Shown here one piece after another: positions 7,034 to 11,681 of a stretch of 11,681 nucleotides of DNA. Origin of the DNA: PFJX01 sp964646585 (lineage in GTDB: Bacteria > Pseudomonadota > Gammaproteobacteria > Burkholderiales > Thiobacillaceae); assembly GCA_964646585.1 (NCBI GenBank), contig CAZYEY010000007.1:1-11681 (forward strand). The letters run 5' to 3'. The notes below the pieces were generated by a model. It saw only the letters and a program-made list of their open reading frames with translations, did no database searches and was not told the DNA's origin. The translations under genes and the position numbers were made by a program. Each line of letters starts with the position of its first letter. Position 1 is the first letter of the stretch.

Positions 7034-7418
7034 TGGCGAGAGGCTCAGAAGCTATGACAGCAGTAGCGAGCGCTGGCGAGGAACTCGATGACTCTGACCG
7101 AGCGCTCCACTTAGCGGCGGCTGTGAGGGCTGGATCGAGGAGAACGGCAAGTACAAGTAGAAGCGCGACCAGTAGACCTGCGGCTACCCGATTGCTCTTC
7201 GGGCCCTTGGTGGCAAGCGTGACTGCGACGACGAGGGCGATGACTGCGGTGGCCAGCAGAGCCCAGCCGAGCACGAACTCAATGAGATCAGAGATCCCAT
7301 ACGGCGCATCGGGCGCAATGTACATGTCGGCGTACAAGAAGGCACGGAAGCCGATGCCCACGACGAACTGGAACAGCAGGAGTCCCGCAAGAATCGCCGC
7401 GATTCGTGTGCCGCGCAT
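7034..7418 (-). pseudogene. Truncated cassette gene for a small membrane protein
   Basis: The first ~125 codons from the ATG at 7418 look like a real small integral membrane protein. Hydrophobic segments lie at about residues 6-28, 45-68 and 78-97, with a basic loop KGPKSN between the last two. After about residue 105 the sequence becomes Ser/Ala-rich, and the frame then runs without a stop into the antisense strand of moeA, down to 6147. A normal cassette gene would stop at its attC, but no attC with the expected GCCTAAC is found. I infer that the 3' end of the gene and its attC were deleted where the array joined the moeA flank; the break is probably near 7000-7050. The ATG lies 11 bases after the upstream attC core with no ribosome binding site. 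Function unknown. Confidence 0.6.
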
Positions 7419-7429
7419 GGGATGGTGAC

Positions 7430-7492
7430 GCCTAACGTCCAGGCTCAGGGGTGCGCCGCTTGCGGCGCATCCCCTGGAGCGCAGTGTTATGC
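7430..7492 (-). other. attC: attC recombination site of the 218-aa cassette
   Basis: Read on the minus strand, this 63-base site begins with R'' GCATAAC and ends with R' GTTAGGC (fits GTTRRRY). Between them are near-perfect arms: CAGGGG/CCCCTG and TGCGCCGC/GCGGCGCA around a two-base loop, with one unpaired A between the two arms, an extrahelical base as used for strand choice by integron integrases. The TAA stop of the 218-aa gene lies within R''. Confidence 0.9.
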
Positions 7493-8143
7493 ATTTTGTG
7501 AAACCAAGGGCCAGCGTGGGACCCCTGCGGTTTTTAAAGCCTTGCTAAGCATGATGACGAATGCGATCGCTACAAGGTTAGCACCGACAAGCAAACCTGA
7601 TTCGTTGGGGTTGAACCAGAGCTGGCTAGCGTAGCCAAAGCGCAAGCTGAAATCGGTACTGAAATGACCAGAGCCAAGTGCAACGGTTGGGAAAACTGCC
7701 AGGCCCATGGCGCACCAGTATGAGAGAACGGGAAAAGACAGAACAGGCACGCAAGACCACGACAACCAATAAAGTACTTGTGCGCCGATGGGCTTGTGGT
7801 TCCAGAATTGCCAGCCGCCATAAAGGGCAGCAGCGATTTGAGCGAGAATAATAAGGGAAGCAAATGCGTCAAGCAGGCCGAGGGATGTGCCGTTTAGCTG
7901 AGGAAGGATAGTAATGGCCCCAAACGCCCCGCCAATTAGATACGCGATGGATATCACCTTTTGAGTGGTGCTGCGGGCTGTTGTTTGTGTTGTTGCCACA
8001 GTTGATGCGGTTACCAGAATGCTGGTTTCTGATGATGTTTGCGGACGCTTACGAATCACGAGATAGATCACAACACCAACAGCAATAACAAGAAGCAGAA
8101 GAGGGCCACCCATCAGCCAGTGCCAGACAGAAAAACTACCCAT
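7487..8143 (-). CDS. Multi-pass membrane protein in integron cassette
   Basis: A 218-residue membrane protein I cannot place in a family. Predicted membrane segments lie at about residues 11-30, 62-83, 88-110, 120-146 and 185-204. A Ser/Thr-rich hydrophilic stretch (about residues 34-60) lies between the first and second. The final 15 residues are hydrophilic. The ATG at 8143 has a strong GGAGGA ribosome binding site 6 bases upstream, unlike the neighbouring cassette genes. The gene starts 20 bases inside the cassette and its TAA falls inside the R'' core of its attC, a tight fit typical of cassettes. Its lower GC content differs from the flanking genes. Function unknown. Confidence 0.75.
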   Translation of the reverse strand: MGSFSVWHWLMGGPLLLLVIAVGVVIYLVIRKRPQTSSETSILVTASTVATTQTTARSTTQKVISIAYLIGGAFGAITILPQLNGTSLGLLDAFASLIILAQIAAALYGGWQFWNHKPIGAQVLYWLSWSCVPVLSFPVLSYWCAMGLAVFPTVALGSGHFSTDFSLRFGYASQLWFNPNESGLLVGANLVAIAFVIMLSKALKTAGVPRWPLVSQNA

Positions 8144-8163
8144 GTTTCCTCCGTGTGATTAAT

Positions 8164-8232
8164 GCATAACGTTTGAATTCACCGACCTTGCGCGGCTTTA
8201 TGCGCAAGGTCCGGTGGAATGATGGGTTGGGC
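8164..8232 (-). other. attC: attC recombination site of the 163-aa cassette
   Basis: A 69-base site on the minus strand from R'' GCCCAAC to R' GTTATGC (one departure from GTTRRRY). The arms CACC/GGTG and GACCTTGCGC/GCGCAAGGTC pair perfectly, with one extrahelical G between them and an eight-base loop. The TAG stop of the 163-aa gene directly abuts R''. Confidence 0.9.
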
Positions 8233-8724
8233 CTATTTGTTCGTGAGTGGCGCAAGTTGCTGTAGGCAGGTGTTTTGTTCAAACAGCCGCTTCTCTGAAG
8301 GAATTTTCTGGACGCAACGAATGGCAGAACGGACTCGGCGCAGGCGCTGCTCAGTATGATTGACCTCGCACTTATTGGCATAGGTAGAGGGCCACGTACC
8401 TCCAGCACCAGTTAGAGAGCCGACTAGCTCGCACTCTTCGGTTCGATATTTCAACCACGCTACCTGCTGAGTTTTGAGCGCCGCAAGGAGCCTTTCATCA
8501 GCATGAACTTCACCGCTGACGGAAGACGCGACGAGCTTAATTAGCTCATCATGTTTGCTCGCCAAGAGCTTTTCGGTCCGCTCCTGTTGCTGGACTAGCA
8601 AAAGCCCTGTGTGCATAGAACTTCCTTCCGGCCAACATTCAGGGCGATCCGTGCACTCAACTTCAGCGAACGCAAGAAGGGGGGGCGATGTCGCCAAGAA
8701 AACTGAGAGGATAAATTTGCGCAT
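8233..8724 (-). CDS. Secreted LprI-like (DUF1311) protein in integron cassette
   Basis: A 163-residue exported protein. Residues 1-20 form a signal peptide (MRKF, a hydrophobic core, then LLAFA before EVECTD). The mature part has six or more cysteines. The segment around WLKYRTEECELVGSLTGAGG and TYANKCEVNHTEQRLRRV resembles the LprI N-terminal/DUF1311 family, some members of which inhibit lysozyme in the periplasm. The ATG at 8724 is chosen because it starts the signal peptide; upstream open frame runs through the attC. That ATG is 10 bases inside the cassette and has no ribosome binding site, so translation may depend on readthrough from upstream or a leaderless-like mode. The TAG stop touches its attC. 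Family assignment is moderate; lysozyme inhibition is inference. Confidence 0.75.
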   Translation of the reverse strand: MRKFILSVFLATSPPLLAFAEVECTDRPECWPEGSSMHTGLLLVQQQERTEKLLASKHDELIKLVASSVSGEVHADERLLAALKTQQVAWLKYRTEECELVGSLTGAGGTWPSTYANKCEVNHTEQRLRRVRSAIRCVQKIPSEKRLFEQNTCLQQLAPLTNK

Positions 8725-8734
8725 GTTTGAATAG

Positions 8735-8815
8735 GCCCAACGTTCAGCTTGAGGGGCGCGTAGACAGCAAGCGAAGCTTGCTGGCGGAGCGTCCCACTCG
8801 AAGCGTTTGTTGGGC
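8735..8815 (-). other. attC: attC recombination site of the 397-aa cassette
   Basis: An 81-base site from R'' GCCCAAC to R' GTTGGGC on the minus strand. Outer arms pair in blocks (GCTT/AAGC, GAG/CTC, GGG/CCC, CGC/GCG) with small offsets. An inner CAGCAAGC-TTC-GCTTGCTG hairpin forms the tip. Both cores fit the consensus. Confidence 0.9.
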
Positions 8816-8834
8816 TGAGTTGTATGCATGCCAT

Positions 8835-10028
8835 TTACCGTGAATAGATTCTTGCTTCGCAACCAATATGGAAGGGGGGTAACTTTTGGGGTAACCGCTT
8901 CCAACTCTTCCCATGCTGTGCCCTACACGCTGGGCAACAATTTTCGGAAAACAACTCCCATCCATCCACATACTCGTCCAGCCGAGACTCTCTTTGCCGC
9001 TGACTATCAACAGAAGCCCGCAGCGTTCTTAGTAAAACTCTGGCAACTTGGCTTGAATACGCATGTGCCTTTGCGAGTTCATCTAGGTTGATACCGTCAA
9101 TCGGTTTGATTTGAAATAACTCGCGGAAAGAAATTGTCTTTTCAAGCCGCTGCTTAATATCTGCTAGATCTTTCAAGAAATCGATTGCCTGAGCTTTGCG
9201 GGTGAATTTCTTCGGAGCATCAGCACCCGCGATTTCCTGCATTTGCTTCATAGTCATACTTGCCAGAATATCTTCGACGGGAATCTCTTGACCCCGGCGC
9301 ATAAAGCCTTTCTCATAAAGTTCTTCAAAAGCTTTGCGACGGTAATCTCCTGCAGGTGCAACCTGTACTTTCGTTCCAGCTGAAATGGCGTACAACAGAG
9401 TTTGGTAGGTCTGTGGATTGTCCTTGAATCGCTCCAATAGCGCATCGTCAACTGTCAAGTCCTGAGGTTCTTCTATCAGAAGTGTCCATGCGGTATCTGC
9501 GTCGCCCGGTCGAATAGGTAATTCCGCTATTGCGATATCCTGTATCTCAGCCAACAAGTCTCTTTTGTCGAGGTCACTCGCCTGAGCCCATTCTGTTGAA
9601 GCAAGCACACGCTGTTTCACAATATCGCGAACCTTGGGCTTGGCTATGCCGACCCATTCGTTTAATTCCTTGCACTGAATATTTTTTTGCGCCACTAAAT
9701 GACTGAACCATTCGCCAATCTCGTAATCTTCGCCGTGCTCGAAGGCTGTCACCAACTTTTCTACATCCGCGGCGTCTAATCCATAAAGCGTTACGGGGAA
9801 GGATAGTTCTGGCCCTATGACAACCCCCCCGTCCCCTGTGTGTTGATAACCAACCTTTGTTTCTCTGCGCCCCTGCTTTCCATTTGTTGTCTCAACAGAA
9901 ATCACTAGGTTGTGTGCAGGTTCGGTCTTGTGTTGTTTGGCTGCATTAGAAATCAGATGGCTGCCTTTATTTCTGAGAAATAGCCAATAGACAATTGCGG
10001 CAACAACTATGAGCCAGAATATCCACAT
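8835..10028 (-). CDS. Membrane-anchored cassette protein with MuF-like Cys/His C-terminus
   Basis: A 397-residue protein of unknown function, first in the array. Residues 2-18 are a single hydrophobic segment (WIFWLIVVAAIVYWLFL) followed by basic residues, so the rest is probably cytoplasmic. Residues about 40-360 are soluble, charged and largely helical. The end carries a Cys/His pattern, CCPAC at 364-368, H372, PPFH at 384-387 and C390, resembling the end of phage MuF (Mu gpF/SPP1 gp7-like) proteins, where CxxC, H and a final C likely bind metal. The ATG at 10028 follows an AGAGGA ribosome binding site. A seven-codon ORF (10047-10070) precedes it and may be a leader peptide. The stop lies 20 bases before attC. 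The large size is unusual for a cassette. Clear ORF; function speculative. Confidence 0.82.
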   Translation of the reverse strand: MWIFWLIVVAAIVYWLFLRNKGSHLISNAAKQHKTEPAHNLVISVETTNGKQGRRETKVGYQHTGDGGVVIGPELSFPVTLYGLDAADVEKLVTAFEHGEDYEIGEWFSHLVAQKNIQCKELNEWVGIAKPKVRDIVKQRVLASTEWAQASDLDKRDLLAEIQDIAIAELPIRPGDADTAWTLLIEEPQDLTVDDALLERFKDNPQTYQTLLYAISAGTKVQVAPAGDYRRKAFEELYEKGFMRRGQEIPVEDILASMTMKQMQEIAGADAPKKFTRKAQAIDFLKDLADIKQRLEKTISFRELFQIKPIDGINLDELAKAHAYSSQVARVLLRTLRASVDSQRQRESRLDEYVDGWELFSENCCPACRAQHGKSWKRLPQKLPPFHIGCEARIYSR

Positions 10029-10100
10029 AGAAAGTCCTCTGTTATTTCATGTAGTCGGCTTCTTCTTCATTTCATGAAAAAGTTGACGGCCAAGCCAAGA

Positions 10101-10107
10101 GCCCAAC
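10101..10107 (-). other. Unpaired integron core site (attI-like or broken attC)
   Basis: GTTGGGC on the minus strand is the 5' half-core of the 397-aa cassette and matches the R'' of its attC. The bases before it do not form attC-like arms, so the upstream partner is either an attI-type site, which has no stem, or the remains of a lost attC. Confidence 0.5.
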
Positions 10108-10125
10108 GTAAATTAAACGTCACTT

Positions 10126-10195
10126 CCATATATGGGAACGTTTCCGCATATGTGTATTCTGTTGCCATATGTGGCAACCCAGTATCCATCGATGG
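10126..10195. repeat. Phased row of four CCAT..ATGG-type palindromes
   Basis: Four ten-base sites: CCATATATGG (10126-10135), CGCATATGTG (10145-10154), CCATATGTGG (10165-10174) and CCATCGATGG (10186-10195). Their centres are 19, 20 and 21 bases apart, about two helical turns. The third extends to GTTGCCA/TGGCAAC arms (10161-10178). A further near-palindrome GGGAACGTTTCC lies between the first two. They fill the gap between the 127-aa gene and the first cassette and look like an operator or recombinase-binding array. Confidence 0.55.
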
Positions 10196-10215
10196 AAATG
10201 CGCATGTCGGCCATG

Positions 10216-10599
10216 TCAGGAAATTGATCGGATCCGGTCCTGGATACCCAAGTGCTTTGCCAGGGACCGGGTCATGATCCAGAGGCGACGGTCCGCATCC
10301 CAGCGTGCACCGGATTTCTTGGCTTGGGCCCTCAGCTCTCGTTCCTGATAGCCGATGGCGACGGCGATGAAGTCTTCAAGCCGGGGCCCGCGCGGCAGAA
10401 GGGGGTGTTCATCTACGACGATTTCCACGGTGGTGTAGCGTTTGCGTTCATCCTGGCGGTAGCGCACGCAAACCAGAGTGGCCCCGTACACGGTTTGTAG
10501 GCGTTTTGTGCCGTTTTGCCCCGGAGTCAGGCGCTTGCTGACGCGGGCGTTCAAGGCTGGGCTGGGTTCGATGATTTTGCCGTTTGGCTGGCTGTTCAT
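10216..10599 (-). CDS. Conserved hypothetical protein flanking the cassette array
   Basis: A 127-residue protein of a type seen scattered in proteobacterial genomes, recognised by YGATLVCVRYRQDERKRYTTVEIVVDE in the middle and by LRAQAKKSGARWDADRRLWIM near the end; I know no function for it. It is basic, soluble and has no signal or membrane segment. The basic N-terminus (KRLTPGQNGTKRL) could contact nucleic acid, but this is a guess. The ATG at 10599 has a GGGAG ribosome binding site; the frame stays open to 10803 but that part has no family similarity. The TGA is about 20 bases from the row of palindromes and 109 bases from the first cassette core. It could be unrelated to the integron or be part of an old mobile locus. 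Confidence 0.7.
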   Translation of the reverse strand: MNSQPNGKIIEPSPALNARVSKRLTPGQNGTKRLQTVYGATLVCVRYRQDERKRYTTVEIVVDEHPLLPRGPRLEDFIAVAIGYQERELRAQAKKSGARWDADRRLWIMTRSLAKHLGIQDRIRSIS

Positions 10600-10619
10600 G
10601 CCGGACTCCCTGGATTTTT

Positions 10620-10641
10620 CCGGCAATGTAGTCCTTGCCGG
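10620..10641. repeat. Hairpin in the leader of the 127-aa gene
   Basis: CCGGCAA (10620-10626) and TTGCCGG (10635-10641) form a perfect seven-pair stem with an eight-base loop, about 20 bases upstream of the ATG at 10599 and close to its ribosome binding site. On the minus strand it is followed by A residues rather than T, so it is not a terminator of upstream transcription. It may affect translation or be a protein-binding site. Confidence 0.35.
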
Positions 10642-10780
10642 GAACCGAGGCAAGACAGGGATAGCGAGGCAGGAGGAGGGGCGGTTGGCGCCGGGGCGGG
10701 TGGACAATACGTCTTCTCGCCTCCAGGAAGGGGGCTTGTCAGTCCATGTCCGATGGCCGCCTGAGCGAAGCGTAGGCATG

Positions 10781-10801
10781 AAAAAGCGGCCCGGAGGCCG
10801 C
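10781..10801 (-). terminator. Intrinsic terminator downstream of acs
   Basis: Read on the minus strand, GCGGCC-TCCG-GGCCGC is followed directly by TTTTT. This is a strong rho-independent terminator for the acs transcript, placed after the duplicated acs tail. Confidence 0.82.
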
Positions 10802-10823
10802 ATTCCTGGGATCAGCCGAATCC

Positions 10824-10868
10824 GCTTACTTCACCACCTATTTCAACTGATCGAGGATGGCCGGGTTT
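10824..10868 (-). pseudogene. Duplicated acs 3' end (relic)
   Basis: This 45-base stretch repeats the last codons of acs (10972-11016) with three substitutions, 148 bases further downstream on the same strand. Read in the acs frame it gives NPAILDQLK, a TAG stop where acs has Glu, then VVK and a stop. It is not translatable as part of acs. A short DNA segment was copied or an older acs tail left behind; the terminator just beyond it suggests this copy keeps the original gene end. Confidence 0.75.
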
Positions 10869-10877
10869 TTGCTCCGG

Positions 10878-10904
10878 CCGCGCTTCGCGCTTAACCCACC
10901 CGCA
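10878..10904. repeat. Short palindromic repeat between the two acs tails
   Basis: GCGC-TTC-GCGC (10880-10890) followed by TTAACCCACCC recalls, from memory, the dispersed GGGTGGGTTA...GCG-type repeats of many proteobacteria. Only one arm is seen here. It lies in the segment separating the duplicated acs ends. Confidence 0.4.
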
Positions 10905-10973
10905 TTCGCGAGGAGGTTAGCCTTCACTGAAACCCCGCTATCCACCACTCGGGGAGCGGCCATCACGCAATGC

Positions 10974-11681
10974 TTACTTCACTACCTCTTTCAACTGATC
11001 GAGGATGGCGGGGTTTTCCAGGGTGGAGACGTCGGAGGTGATCTCCTCGCCCTTGGCCAGGGTGCGCAGCAGGCGGCGCATGATCTTGCCGGAGCGGGTC
11101 TTGGGCAGGTTGTCGCCGAAGCGGATCTCGTCCGGCTTGGCGATAGGGCCGATTTCCTTGGCCACATGGTTGCGCAGGTCGTTGACGATCTGCTTGGCCT
11201 CGTCGCCAGTGGGGCGGGCACGCTTGAGCACGACATAGGCGACGATGGCTTCGCCCTTGACGTCGTGGGGCTTGCCCACCACCGCGGCTTCCGCCACCAA
11301 GGGGTGGCTGACCAGGGCAGATTCGATTTCCATGGTGCCCATGCGGTGGCCGGAGACGTTGAGCACGTCGTCGATGCGGCCCATGATGGTGAAGTAGCCG
11401 GTCTTGGCGTCGCGCACGGCGCCGTCCCCCGCCAGGTAGAGCTTGCCACCCAGGTCCTCGGGGAAGTAGCTCTTCCTGAAGCGCTCGGGGTCGCCCCAGA
11501 TGGTGCGGATCATCGACGGCCAGGGGCGCTTGATGACCAAAATGCCACCCTGGCCGTTGGGCACGTCCTTGCCGGTTTCATCGACCACCGCGGCCATGAT
11601 GCCGGGGAAGGGCAAGGTGCAGGAGCCCGGCACCAGCGGCGTCGCACCCGGCAGCGGCGTGATGACATGGCCGCCAGTCTC
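10974..11681 (-). CDS. acs: Acetyl-CoA synthetase, C-terminal part (runs off right edge)
   Basis: AMP-forming acetyl-CoA synthetase turns acetate, ATP and CoA into acetyl-CoA. The last 235 residues are present; the gene begins beyond the right edge, where the frame enters as ETGGHVITPLPGATPL, the usual acs core. Visible motifs include YLAGDGAVRD, the hinge-region GRIDDVLNVSGHRMGT, and PKTRSGKIMRRLLR, with the lysine that is acetylated for control in Salmonella Acs. The protein ends ILDQLKEVVK in the normal family place. A second copy of its last 45 bases and an intrinsic terminator lie downstream. Upstream genes are unseen. Confidence 0.95.
   Translation of the reverse strand, partial: ETGGHVITPLPGATPLVPGSCTLPFPGIMAAVVDETGKDVPNGQGGILVIKRPWPSMIRTIWGDPERFRKSYFPEDLGGKLYLAGDGAVRDAKTGYFTIMGRIDDVLNVSGHRMGTMEIESALVSHPLVAEAAVVGKPHDVKGEAIVAYVVLKRARPTGDEAKQIVNDLRNHVAKEIGPIAKPDEIRFGDNLPKTRSGKIMRRLLRTLAKGEEITSDVSTLENPAILDQLKEVVK

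Larger units (their letters stand above)
7030..10107 (-). mobile_element. Integron gene-cassette array without integrase (CALIN-like)
   Basis: Four minus-strand cassettes, each with one gene, are joined by three attC sites. In each complete cassette the 5' half-core and the R'' of its own attC are complementary: GTTGGGC with GCCCAAC for the 397-aa and 163-aa cassettes, and GTTATGC with GCATAAC for the 218-aa cassette. This is the signature left by integrase-mediated insertion of circular cassettes. The last cassette starts with GTTAGGC but has no matching GCCTAAC attC, so it is truncated. No tyrosine recombinase with an IntI patch is encoded in the window. Base composition is lower in GC than the flanking housekeeping genes. 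The left boundary is approximate; the right boundary is the core site at 10101-10107. Confidence 0.85.

Noticed and set aside
6147..7418. 423-codon minus-strand ORF covering half of moeA
   Set aside because: Only the first ~125 codons look like protein; the rest is moeA antisense with Arg/Pro/Gly noise, entered because the cassette gene lost its stop.
10126..10195. CRISPR-like repeats or an attC
   Set aside because: The units are short palindromes with no equal long repeats or spacers, and no GTTRRRY partner with pairing arms exists.
10600..10803. N-terminal extension of the 127-aa protein
   Set aside because: ATG at 10599 has a ribosome binding site and the extension has no family similarity; it also overlaps the acs terminator and a leader hairpin.

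Overview
The window looks like a chromosomal segment of a high-GC betaproteobacterium, most likely of the Rhodocyclales type. This is inferred from gene content, codon use and the style of MetA, DksA, MoeA and Acs; no rRNA or other marker gene is present to settle it.

Region 1 (1-2390, minus strand) is an iron/heme uptake cluster: hemP, an outer-membrane porin, a second hemP, a short unknown ORF, and the start of tonB running off the left edge. A Fur-box-like palindrome lies inside the spacer of the predicted hemP promoter, so the cluster is probably iron-repressed. Region 2 (2497-5354, plus strand) holds a P-loop ATPase of unknown role, a MetA-type homoserine acyltransferase, and a DksA-like RNA polymerase regulator with a long Lys/Ala/Pro-rich N-terminal extension and a degenerate zinc finger. 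After an intergenic stretch of about 345 bases comes moeA (5700-6911), for molybdenum cofactor synthesis.

Region 3 (about 7030-10107, minus strand) is the most unusual part: a short array of integron gene cassettes without an integrase gene in the window (a CALIN-like cluster). Three attC sites (7430-7492, 8164-8232, 8735-8815) each have R'' and R' core sites and long near-perfect stems. The core half-sites match between the two ends of each complete cassette, as the integron mechanism requires. The cassettes carry a 397-aa membrane-anchored protein with a Cys/His-rich end resembling MuF-type phage head proteins, a 163-aa secreted LprI-like protein, a 218-aa multi-pass membrane protein, and a membrane protein that has lost its 3' end and attC where the array meets the moeA flank. 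The array is visibly less GC-rich than its flanks.

Right of the array an unpaired core site (10101-10107) lies next to a row of four CCAT..ATGG-type palindromes spaced 19, 20 and 21 bases centre to centre. Then follow a conserved hypothetical gene (10216-10599) and the 3' end of acs (acetyl-CoA synthetase), both on the minus strand. The last 45 bases of acs are duplicated downstream with a stop inside, and the duplicate precedes a clear intrinsic terminator.
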